Below the pieces are notes generated by a model. The model saw nothing but the letters and a program-made list of their open reading frames with translations, did no database searches and was not told the origin of the DNA. Positions 1 to 7,725 of a DNA stretch of 64,000 nt are shown here, one piece after another. The position numbers were made by a program, and so were the translations under genes. Position 1 is the first letter of the stretch. Every line of letters begins with the position of its first letter. Source of the DNA: CAYYKK01 sp046351395 (lineage in GTDB: Bacteria; Myxococcota_A; Polyangia; Polyangiales; Polyangiaceae); the NCBI GenBank assembly GCA_046351395.1, contig JAXLYP010000028.1, positions 62,001 to 126,000 on the forward strand. Direction: 5' to 3'.

Positions 1-2892
1 GCCGCGGATCGCGAGCTCGTCCGGCCCGAACGCGCCCTTGATGTGCGCCTGCGTCGTCTTCAGCTCGTCGAGGTGATCGGGCGCGGCGCTCGCGTCCCGC
101 ACGTGGAGGCTCGCGCTCGCGGCCTGCTCCCAGACCACGACGAAGCGGAGACTCGGCTTCGCATCGATGGTCGCACCGCTCGATTTCAGGCCCATCTCGA
201 TCTCGCGCCGCTGGTTCGGGTGGGCGCGGAGCCACGCGGCTCCGAGCGTCGAGAGATCGCTCGTGAGCGTCGCTCGAGCGCCCACGAACGAGTCGACTCC
301 ATAGTTCGCCTCCATCGCGTGCTGGATCGTCTTGAACGCGGCCTCGGGGTGACCGGCGCGCAGGCGCGCGAACGCGAGGAGCCGGTAGGAGGTCGGCTCG
401 TCGGGGCGCGCCTCGACGGCGCGCGCGTACGCGTCGATCGCGAGCTCGAGGGACGCGTCGTTGCCGAGCTGCTCGAGCTGCTCGCCCGCGAACCGAGCCA
501 TGTCCGGGCGGTTCGGCCAGAGCGCCAAGATGGACCCGAACGCGCGCTCCGCGGTGATCGCGTCCCCGGTCGCGCGCGCCGCCTGGCCGAGCGCGAAGTA
601 GCCGAGAGCCTCAGCGGGGGCTTCGTTCACCCACGTCCACGCGTCGTGCAGCGCGCCCGATCCGTCGCCGCCCTCGATCTTGGACATCACGCCGAGGATG
701 CGGCCCCGGTAGAGCGGGTCGATGTGCTCGTCCGCCGGGTGTCTCTCGGGCGCGGTGGGCGTCGCCCGGCCCGGGGCTACGCGCGCGCCCGCGGGCTCCT
801 CGGGCGGCTTCTCCGTGGTGAGCTTGAGGGGGTACGTGATCGTGATCGACTCGGTCCCGGGGGAGGGGAAGCTGAGCTTGGAGAACGCCGTCGTCACGCA
901 GTCGGACGTCTCGTTGTCGCGGATGTCCGAGCTCGCGGTGACGATCTTCGCGTCGGTGACGACGCCGTCCGCGCCGATCTTGAACGACGTCACGATCCGC
1001 CCCGAGGTGTGGGGCTTCCGGCGCAAGAGGTCGATGTAACAAGACTTGAAGCGCCCCGCGTTGATCCGAACGATGCGCCGGATGGTGTCCGCCGGGATGC
1101 GACCGGGCGGGATCGAGGGCTGATCTTCGGGCTCCTTGGGCTCCGCGACGGGCTCGACGACCGTCACCGGCGGCTCCACGGGCGGGTCCACCGCGACGGG
1201 CGTAGTGCTCGCGCCGACGGTGCCGTTCATCGGATCGGCGCTCATCGCGTCCGCGCTGAGCGTGCTCGGTACGTCGCTGATCGCGAAGCGACCGCCGTTC
1301 ACGGCGTCCGCGAGGACGGCGCGCGGGGCTGCTCCGGCGGAGGGCCCGAACAGCGCGACCTTCTGCGCGCCGAGGAAGGCGCCGAGGTCGTCGGCGCCGC
1401 TCGACGCCTTCGTGATCGGGACGTCGACGCGGGCACTCCCGAGCGTGAGCTGCACCTTCTCCGCCGCGCTCGGGACGCGCGCGACCAGGGCGATCGGATC
1501 TCCCGCTCGACCGTCCTCGATCTCGTGGGGGAACACGTCGCTCGCGCCCACGACGCTGATCGGGATCGCGCCGAGCGATTTGCGCTGGAGGCGCCGCGCG
1601 AGCGTCTCGCCGTCGACGTCGTCGTCGAAGACGGCGCCGTGACCGTCGTTGCCGCGGGCGATCACGTCGACGCGGGCGGCGTCTCGGCCCACGCGCGGCG
1701 CGATCACATCGCGCCGGGGGATGCCGGACGAGTCGAGTGACTTCACGGCGTTGACGAGGCCGGCCGAGTCTCCGGCGATCGCGTGGCCGCTCGTGAAGAC
1801 GACGAGCCTGCGGTCGCCCTTCGAGCTGCTCGCCTCGTGCGCCGCCCAACGGATCGCCCGCTCGAGGTCCGCCGCGCCGAGCGCGTGGCGGGCGCGGAGC
1901 GCGTTCTCCACCGCGTCGCTGAAATCAGCGGCGCGGCCCTCGTACAGGCTCTCGACGCTCTGATCGAACGCCGCCACCTGGATGGGGAGCTCCGCCGGGA
2001 GCGCGCGCACCAGCGCGCGCAGCGCGGTGACGTATCGGCCGAGCTCGGCCGCGGCACGCGGCGCTCGTGTCGACGAGGAAGATCGGCGCGACGAGGGGCT
2101 CCGCGTCCGCGAGTCGCTCGGGAGCACCACTGATCGCGATGAGATCGCCGCGCGAGGCCGTGCGTCCGCGGCGCCCGAGCGGTAGCTCGCCGCCGGGACC
2201 ACGAGATCCGCGTCCGGTCGGGCGCCTGCGAGCGTCACGTCGGCGAGCGACTTCTCGGCGCCCGCCGCGCCCACCTTCACGTCGAGCACGTCCAGCGCGG
2301 GCAGTCCGCGGAGCTTCACGACGAGCGGGTCGCCGGAGAGAAGCTCGGTGTACGTGATCGAGATCTCGAACCGCTCCCCCTTCGCGAGCGGCGGGAGGAG
2401 CGCGTCGATCGAGCCCTCGTCGCGCGCGGTGAGCGGCAGCGGTTCGGTGGCGATCGCGGTGTAGTCCTCGAAGCTCAGGCGAGCATCCTCCGCGCGCCGG
2501 GGCGCGAGCGCGGTCGTCTCCGCGCCGCGCACGACGGCGACGCTGCGGGCTCGGGCCCGCCGCGGGAGCGTGACGACGAGGCGCGCGTCGGCGGTCGACT
2601 CCAGGGTGTTCTCGACGAGGACGCGGAGCTCGGTCGTGGCGACGGGGTCCTCCACGACGGTCGAGACGTGGAGCGCGGTGAGCCGGAGCTCCGCGCCGCT
2701 CGCGTCCGTGGCGCGAATCGGTGAGGAGACGTGATCGGCCCCGAGCGGAGCCTCGACCACGGGCGCGATCGGCGCCTCGACGGGGCCGGGCTGCGCCGAG
2801 GGGACCGTGGGCTTGGGCGCCGGGGCGCCGCACGCCGTGAGGAGGGACAGCAGCACTGCGGCGGAGGCACGGCGCGCGCGGGGTCTGTTCAT
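1..2892 (-). CDS. VIT/VWA lipoprotein with AgmX-like TonB C-terminal domain and TPRs (partial)
   Basis: The frame starts with ATG at 2892 and is open to the left edge, so the 3' end is missing (964 codons seen). It begins with a lipoprotein signal (LLSLLTAC). A VIT-like beta domain follows at about residues 45-240, then a VWA-like domain to about 400. An AgmX/PglI-type TonB-like domain with the RIVRINAGRFKSCY motif lies near 600-705. TPR-like helices follow, and the last 60 residues resemble DUF2135. Such proteins are cell-surface or periplasmic and are common in Polyangia; their biochemical role is not established. Between about 2165 and 2060 the frame gives a low-complexity stretch, while the next frame encodes the expected GDLIAISG...IFLVDTSA strand with the MIDAS aspartate. 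This suggests two compensating indels. Confidence 0.8.
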   Translation of the reverse strand, partial: MNRPRARRASAAVLLSLLTACGAPAPKPTVPSAQPGPVEAPIAPVVEAPLGADHVSSPIRATDASGAELRLTALHVSTVVEDPVATTELRVLVENTLESTADARLVVTLPRRARARSVAVVRGAETTALAPRRAEDARLSFEDYTAIATEPLPLTARDEGSIDALLPPLAKGERFEISITYTELLSGDPLVVKLRGLPALDVLDVKVGAAGAEKSLADVTLAGARPDADLVVPAASYRSGAADARPRAAISSRSVVLPSDSRTRSPSSRRSSSSTRAPRAAAELGRYVTALRALVRALPAELPIQVAAFDQSVESLYEGRAADFSDAVENALRARHALGAADLERAIRWAAHEASSSKGDRRLVVFTSGHAIAGDSAGLVNAVKSLDSSGIPRRDVIAPRVGRDAARVDVIARGNDGHGAVFDDDVDGETLARRLQRKSLGAIPISVVGASDVFPHEIEDGRAGDPIALVARVPSAAEKVQLTLGSARVDVPITKASSGADDLGAFLGAQKVALFGPSAGAAPRAVLADAVNGGRFAISDVPSTLSADAMSADPMNGTVGASTTPVAVDPPVEPPVTVVEPVAEPKEPEDQPSIPPGRIPADTIRRIVRINAGRFKSCYIDLLRRKPHTSGRIVTSFKIGADGVVTDAKIVTASSDIRDNETSDCVTTAFSKLSFPSPGTESITITYPLKLTTEKPPEEPAGARVAPGRATPTAPERHPADEHIDPLYRGRILGVMSKIEGGDGSGALHDAWTWVNEAPAEALGYFALGQAARATGDAITAERAFGSILALWPNRPDMARFAGEQLEQLGNDASLELAIDAYARAVEARPDEPTSYRLLAFARLRAGHPEAAFKTIQHAMEANYGVDSFVGARATLTSDLSTLGAAWLRAHPNQRREIEMGLKSSGATIDAKPSLRFVVVWEQAASASLHVRDASAAPDHLDELKTTQAHIKGAFGPDELAIRG

Positions 2893-2989
2893 CGGTTCCA
2901 GGATGCTGCGACACCCGATTCAGCTCAACGTTTGGATGGAGTCGACAGCCGACAACTTTCCATTATGGTGGACGCCGGATCACTTTTAC

Positions 2990-2994
2990 AGGAG
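2990..2994 (+). promoter_or_regulatory. Shine-Dalgarno site of the peroxiredoxin gene
   Basis: AGGAG lies six bases before the ATG at 3001. It decides this start over the longer upstream open frame, which has no such site. Confidence 0.7.
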
Positions 2995-3000
2995 ACCATC

Positions 3001-3636
3001 ATGACCCTGCGACTTGGCGACGAGGCCCCCAACTTCACCGCGCAGACGACCGCTGGTGAGATCAATTTCCACGAATTTCTCGGTCAGAGCTGGGGCGTCC
3101 TCTTCTCTCACCCCAAGGACTTCACCCCCGTCTGCACGACGGAGCTCGGCGCCGTCGCGAAACTGAAGCCCGAGTTCGACAAACGGAACGTGAAGGTGGC
3201 GGGCCTCTCGGTCGATCCGCTGGACGACCACAAACGCTGGGCCGGCGACATCGAGGAGACGCAAGGCGCCGCGCTCAACTTCCCGCTCATCGCGGACAGC
3301 GATCGCAAGGTCTCCACGCTCTACGACATGATCCACCCGAACGCGGACAACACGTTCACCGTTCGGAGCGTGTTCGTCATCGGGCCGGACAAGAAGGTGA
3401 AGCTCACGATCACGTACCCCGCGAGCACGGGCCGCAATTTCGAGGAGCTCCTTCGGGTCATCGACTCGCTCCAGCTGACCGCCGGGTACAGCGTGGCGAC
3501 TCCAGTAAACTGGAAGGACGGGGAGGACGTCATCATCGTGCCGAGCCTCTCGAACGAGGACGCAGAGAAGAAATTCCCCAAGGGCTGGAAGGCGCTCAAG
3601 CCGTACCTCCGCGTCACCCCGCAGCCGAACAAGTGA
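3001..3636 (+). CDS. 1-Cys peroxiredoxin (Prx6 type)
   Basis: A 211-residue cytosolic peroxidase that reduces H2O2 and organic hydroperoxides through a single catalytic cysteine. The peroxidatic motif PVCTTE places Cys45 in the usual position. No second cysteine is present, so resolution must use an external thiol such as glutathione or another thiol donor. The C-terminal extension after residue 160 (SLQLTAGYSVATPVNWKDGED) is typical of the Prx6/1-Cys group and of its dimer interface. Length matches the family (about 210-220). It stands alone: the divergent VWA protein lies on one side and two hairpins follow the stop, so it is probably monocistronic. Confidence 0.93.
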   Translation: MTLRLGDEAPNFTAQTTAGEINFHEFLGQSWGVLFSHPKDFTPVCTTELGAVAKLKPEFDKRNVKVAGLSVDPLDDHKRWAGDIEETQGAALNFPLIADSDRKVSTLYDMIHPNADNTFTVRSVFVIGPDKKVKLTITYPASTGRNFEELLRVIDSLQLTAGYSVATPVNWKDGEDVIIVPSLSNEDAEKKFPKGWKALKPYLRVTPQPNK

Positions 3637-3640
3637 CGCG

Positions 3641-3658
3641 CGGGGGCTCCGCCCCCCG
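3641..3658 (+). terminator. GC-rich hairpin after the peroxiredoxin
   Basis: GGGGGC, a three-base loop, then GCCCCC, starting five bases after the stop codon. It has no U-tract, as is usual for high-GC genomes. Confidence 0.5.
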
Positions 3659-3685
3659 TGTCCGAGGAGAAGCAGGACGAAGAAG

Positions 3686-3708
3686 CATGGGGGCTCGTTG
3701 CCCCCATG
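3686..3708 (+). terminator. perfect 9-bp hairpin
   Basis: CATGGGGGC and GCCCCCATG pair perfectly around a five-base loop. Together with the first hairpin it probably ends peroxiredoxin transcription. A third inverted repeat, CTTTGCCTC/GAGGCAAAG, follows at about 3745-3775. Confidence 0.45.
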
Positions 3709-3855
3709 TTCGTTCAGGGCCGAAGGCAGAAGATGCACGGGGCCTTTGCCTCCCGTGGAACTCCGAGGCAAAGAGCCAAACATCCGTAGCTACGGCCCGG
3801 TCCGAGCGAGCGGGCCGAGAGCGAAGAGCCCGAGAGCGAAGAGGCCGAAGTCCAC

Positions 3856-4320
3856 GTGTACAGCGACTGGTACTTGGCGTTCCCTGGCGAGCTCGAGGAC
3901 TTGGTGTTTGCGTCGGCGGAGGAGCTCGAGACGTCCTGGCGCTCGGTCGCCCTCGAGGACGTGCTCGAGGTCGAGCTCATGGCGCTCGGACGGGTGCTGC
4001 TCGGCGAGGACTACGCGTACAAGTCCGAGCTCTTGCACCCGGAGGGCGCGCGGATCGACGACACGTTCTCGGACGACATCACCTCGCAACCCGCGGAAGC
4101 GGGGGTCTACGCGCTTCGCATCGCCGACGATCTCGTCGCTGCGCTGGCGCGCATCTCGGACGCGGAGCTCCCCGGGATCGCGGGCGCGTGGAGGGCGCGC
4201 GCGAAGCAGCTCCGCGCGAAGTCGGCGGGTGAGGTCGAGGCGACGCTCGGCGAGATGCGCCGATTCTCCCGGGACGCCGCTCGGCTCGGGAAGATGGTCG
4301 TGAACCTCTTCGAGGTCTGA
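3856..4320 (+). CDS. hypothetical acidic helical protein
   Basis: A 154-residue soluble protein of unknown function. The GTG at 3856 is the only plausible start I see and it has no clear ribosome binding site. The sequence is acidic and mostly helical, with no signal peptide or membrane segment. The C-terminal half ends in a conserved-looking helix (LGEMRRFSRDAARLGKM). The overall layout faintly resembles the DUF1877/YfbM type of small proteins, but I cannot confirm that. Codon use (GC at third positions, sensible amino-acid mix) supports a real gene. The upstream 219 bases carry hairpins; the downstream hydrolase is 125 bases away. Confidence 0.6.
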   Translation: MYSDWYLAFPGELEDLVFASAEELETSWRSVALEDVLEVELMALGRVLLGEDYAYKSELLHPEGARIDDTFSDDITSQPAEAGVYALRIADDLVAALARISDAELPGIAGAWRARAKQLRAKSAGEVEATLGEMRRFSRDAARLGKMVVNLFEV

Positions 4321-4445
4321 CGCGCGAGATCGAACGACGAGAGCGGGGAGCCGAGGCGCCGGACCCCGAGGAGAACGCGAGTGGGCACGCGTCCGCCGAA
4401 GTCCCGCAGGGGGTGCGAGGCAGACCCATCGAGTAAGCTCTCCTC

Positions 4446-5519
4446 ATGCTGCGCCTCTCGCATGTCCTCAGCCGCACCGCGGGCGCGTTCGACCTCGCGG
4501 TGTCGGGCTCGATCACGAAGCGAACGCCGGCCGCGAAGAGCCGATCGAAGGCCGAGAACCTGGGCCACGAAGACCGGATGCGCGCGCTCGAGTCGATCCG
4601 CCGAGCCTACGAGCCGTTCGAGGGGGACGACGCGGCGTTCTTCGGGGCGCCCGTGGTGCGCGCGCTCCGCGTCGACGCGCGCGACACGCACACGAGCCGC
4701 GGCGTCCGCTACGAGCGCGTGGACGTGCGTTGGCCGTCGCGCACGGACACCGCGATCCCGGAGCTCCGCGATCGGTTCCACGCCACGGTGGAGAACCGCG
4801 AAGCTGCAGCGCGCCTGTTCCGCGCGCAGAAGGGCGGTGCGCCACGGCCTTTGGCGATCCTGATCCATGGGTACCGCGCGGGTCAGTACGGCGTCGAGCA
4901 GCGCGTGTGGCCGGTGAGCTGGCTGCTCGACAAGGGCTTCGACGTGGCGCTCCATGTCCTGCCGTTCCACGCCGTGCGCGCCGCGCAGGGCACGGCGCGG
5001 TTCCCGTCGAGCGATCCGCGCATCACGAACGAAGGCTTTCGCCAGGCCATCGGAGACCTCCGCGATCTCGTGGCGACGGCGCGCGCCGAAGGCGCGCCTC
5101 ACGTCATCGTGCTCGGCATGAGCCTCGGGGGCTACACCGCGTCCCTGCTCGCGACCATCGAGCGCGTCGACTTCGTCGCGCCGATCATCCCGCTCGCGTC
5201 GTTCGCCGACATCGCGCTCGAGAACGAGCGGCTCGTGGGGTCCGAGACGGAGCAGCGCGCGCAGCACGCGGCGCTGGAGCGGGCGCACGCGGTGGTCAAC
5301 CCGTTCGCGCGCAAACCCGCGATCGACCCGCGACGCATGATCGTCGCGGGGGCTCTTGGTGATCGGATCTGCCCCATTCGTCACGCCGAGAGGCTCGCGT
5401 CGCACTTCGACGCGAGCCTCGTGACGTTCACGGGGGGACACATCCTTCAGATTGGACGTCGCGACGCCTTCAAGGCGATCGGCGCGCGACTACGAGAGCT
5501 CGCGATCGGTTCCTTCTGA
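4446..5519 (+). CDS. alpha/beta hydrolase
   Basis: A 357-residue cytosolic alpha/beta-hydrolase-fold protein. The oxyanion-hole motif HGY lies at His141. The nucleophile elbow GMSLGG puts Ser226 in place, Asp306 sits in GDRI, and the catalytic His332 is in GGHIL, so the triad is complete. An N-terminal extension of about 130 residues precedes the hydrolase core. Substrate is unknown; the family includes esterases and lipases. The ATG at 4446 follows the weak site CTCTCCTC and is the first start in the frame after the previous gene. Neighbours on both sides are unrelated. Confidence 0.85.
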   Translation: MLRLSHVLSRTAGAFDLAVSGSITKRTPAAKSRSKAENLGHEDRMRALESIRRAYEPFEGDDAAFFGAPVVRALRVDARDTHTSRGVRYERVDVRWPSRTDTAIPELRDRFHATVENREAAARLFRAQKGGAPRPLAILIHGYRAGQYGVEQRVWPVSWLLDKGFDVALHVLPFHAVRAAQGTARFPSSDPRITNEGFRQAIGDLRDLVATARAEGAPHVIVLGMSLGGYTASLLATIERVDFVAPIIPLASFADIALENERLVGSETEQRAQHAALERAHAVVNPFARKPAIDPRRMIVAGALGDRICPIRHAERLASHFDASLVTFTGGHILQIGRRDAFKAIGARLRELAIGSF

Positions 5520-5548
5520 GCGGCTGAACGAACCGACGCGGGCGCGGA

Positions 5549-6016
5549 TCAGCGGTGCGTGCCGCCGTGGAAGATGTTGTTGTTCGTCGGCCCGCCGCAG
5601 ATGACGAACGGCGCGGGCTGCATCTCCTGGAAACGATCCAGGAACGTCTTCGCGATCTCGTTGCACGTCGCGCCGGAGCCGCACTCGCACGTGTACGCCT
5701 CGGTCGGTCCACCCTTCTGGGGGTTCGTGATGTCGTATTGCGTGTACGTGCAGGTCCCGCCCCAGCCCTGCTTCACCTCGGGCACCACCTGCCAGACGCG
5801 CGCCTGATCGATGACTGCCTGGATCATCGCCCAGCGACGATCTCGATCCGATCCGTCCCCGACGAGGAGGACGGCGGTCGCCCAGTAGCAGTTCGCCGCC
5901 GCCTCCTGGACGCTGCCCTTCGCGACTGCGGGCGTCTCGGGCAGCAGCGCCGCCGAGACCGGTACCGCGCAGAGCGTGAACCCAACACAAGCCGCAACCA
6001 CCTTGCTTCGCTTCAT
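5549..6016 (-). CDS. secreted cysteine-containing protein, unknown
   Basis: A 155-residue protein with a Sec signal peptide (MKRSKVV, then a hydrophobic stretch and VSAAL cleavage region). The mature part has cysteines in a NCYWA segment, in GTCTY, in a TCECGSGATC cluster and near the C-terminus (VICGG), consistent with disulfides outside the cytoplasm. No known domain is recognised. Start chosen at ATG 6016 because the signal peptide begins there; longer in-frame extension would bury it. The upstream 181 bases (6017-6197) carry no gene and should hold its promoter. Confidence 0.72.
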   Translation of the reverse strand: MKRSKVVAACVGFTLCAVPVSAALLPETPAVAKGSVQEAAANCYWATAVLLVGDGSDRDRRWAMIQAVIDQARVWQVVPEVKQGWGGTCTYTQYDITNPQKGGPTEAYTCECGSGATCNEIAKTFLDRFQEMQPAPFVICGGPTNNNIFHGGTHR

Positions 6017-6197
6017 CGTGCCGTCTCCCCATGTTGCGGTTCGGCGGTGTGTCGCTCGTGCGCGACCAGTGGCGCACGCTCGACTCCCAAAGCTCGACCG
6101 CAATCTCGACACGGATGTTCGCGGCATTCGCGCAAACCTTCAAGCGTCACGTGAACTATTTGGGGCGGCCCTGCTCCGTCCGTTTGAGCAGTACCGA

Positions 6198-6599
6198 CTA
6201 CTTGCCCAGCCGCCGTTTGAGCGCGGCGAGCTCGTCGTCCACGGCGCGCGCCTCGTCGGCCTTCTTCGCCTGATATTGCCGGAGCTCCTCGGCCTTCAGC
6301 GCGGCGCGCTCGGCGGCGATCTCCTTCTTGAGCTGCGCGATCCGCGCGCGCTTCGCCTCGAGCGCGGCCTCTCGCTCCGCCTCCGTCTTCTTCGCCTCTT
6401 CCTCGCGCGCGGCGAGGATCTTCTCCTTCTCCTCGTCCGTCTTCCCCTCGAGCTCGGGGTCGTCCTCGCCGAAGAGCGCGTCCTTCGCCTTCTCGAAGTG
6501 CGACTTCACGCTCTTCGTGATGCGCTCCTTCGCGACGTCGACGGCCTTGTCCTCGGCCTTCTTGCTCATCTTGTCGGCGAGTTTGTCGAAGACGCCCAT
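6198..6599 (-). CDS. Lys/Glu/Ala-rich coiled-coil protein
   Basis: A 133-residue, highly charged protein. After a short N-terminal amphipathic segment (MGVFDKLADKM) it is predicted to be almost one long helix, with EEEAKKTEAE-type heptads to the C-terminus (ELAALKRRLGK). No signal peptide, membrane segment or enzymatic motif is seen. The ATG at 6599 is preferred because the longer upstream frame is Arg-rich and looks like non-coding shadow. It is divergent from the dipeptidase gene and the two starts are under 50 bases apart, so they share a promoter region. Function unknown. Confidence 0.72.
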   Translation of the reverse strand: MGVFDKLADKMSKKAEDKAVDVAKERITKSVKSHFEKAKDALFGEDDPELEGKTDEEKEKILAAREEEAKKTEAEREAALEAKRARIAQLKKEIAAERAALKAEELRQYQAKKADEARAVDDELAALKRRLGK

Positions 6600-6645
6600 T
6601 CGCACCAGCGTAGCGAACGGCGCGCGTTTGAGCGACCATCGGCGC

Positions 6646-7725
6646 GTGCCGCGCCTCGAATACGTCGACCATCGCAAGGATCCCGGCGCCTGGGCGAGCG
6701 AGCTCGGGATCTCGAAGGAGGCGGTGGACCTCTACCTCGCGAGCGACGTGCTCGACCTGCACGTCGACTCCTTCATCTGGACCCGCGTGTTCGGATACGA
6801 CCTCCGGGAGCGCCACGGCACGGGGCTCTTCGGCGCGCGGTTCTACAGCCAGGTGGATTTCCCGCGCATCCTCGAGGCCGCGCTCACGGGCGCGACGTGG
6901 GTGATCACGACGAACCCCATCCGCGCGTCCGCCGAGCGTCAGGTGACGTTCAAGAGGAACCTCGAGGAGCTCCGCTCGATCTTCGCGAGCGTGTCGGAGC
7001 AGTTCGCGCTCGTGAAGTCTCGCGCGGAGTACGACGCCGCGCGGAGGGCGGGAAAGCACGGGGTGTTCGTGGGCATCCAGGGCGGCAACGCGCTCGACCA
7101 CGACGCGGACGCGACGCAGGCACTCGCCGATGGGACAATCTTGCGCGTCACGCTCGTGCACCTCTCCACGTCGTCCCTCGGCACCACGAGCTCACCGCTC
7201 CGCATCGGGAAGGACGCGGGGCTCACCGCGAAGGGCAAGGCGTTCGTCGAGCGGCTGAACCATCACCGCGTGTTCGTCGACCTCGCGCACGTCTCGAAGC
7301 AGGGCTTCTGGGACGCGATGGAGGTCGCGGACAAGCGCCAGCCCGTCATCGTGACGCACACGGGCGTGTCCGGTGTCCACGAGCACTGGAGGAACCTCGA
7401 CGACGATCAGCTGCGCGCGATCGCGAAGAGCGGCGGCACCGTCGGGATCATGTACCAGTCGAGCTTCCTCGGTGAGTCGTACTGGGGCGGCACGGCGGCG
7501 AAGATCGTGGACCACCTCGAGCACGTCATCCGCGTCGCGGGGGAGGACTGCGCGTCCCTCGGGAGCGACTGGGACGGGGCGATCCTCCCCCCGCGCGACA
7601 TGCCGACGTGCCTCGAGCTGCCGAAGCTCGTGCAGATCATGCTCGACCGCGGCTTCGGCGAGGCGCGCATCCAGAAGGTCCTCGGGAGGAACTTCCTCCG
7701 CGTCGTCGAAGCGCTCCGCGGGTGA
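6646..7725 (+). CDS. membrane dipeptidase family (peptidase M19)
   Basis: About 359 residues, a TIM-barrel metallopeptidase that would cleave dipeptides. The zinc motif DLHVD (His39, Asp41) is present. So are VDLAHVS, THTGVS and the GSDWDG motif near the C-terminus. The bridging glutamate normally found in a GIEGG-like motif is Gln145 here (GIQGG), so activity may be changed or lost. The start is GTG 6646; TTG 6628 is an alternative. There is no signal peptide. The stop overlaps the GTG start of the AddB-like gene by four bases (GTGA), which suggests translational coupling. Confidence 0.86.
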   Translation: MPRLEYVDHRKDPGAWASELGISKEAVDLYLASDVLDLHVDSFIWTRVFGYDLRERHGTGLFGARFYSQVDFPRILEAALTGATWVITTNPIRASAERQVTFKRNLEELRSIFASVSEQFALVKSRAEYDAARRAGKHGVFVGIQGGNALDHDADATQALADGTILRVTLVHLSTSSLGTTSSPLRIGKDAGLTAKGKAFVERLNHHRVFVDLAHVSKQGFWDAMEVADKRQPVIVTHTGVSGVHEHWRNLDDDQLRAIAKSGGTVGIMYQSSFLGESYWGGTAAKIVDHLEHVIRVAGEDCASLGSDWDGAILPPRDMPTCLELPKLVQIMLDRGFGEARIQKVLGRNFLRVVEALRG

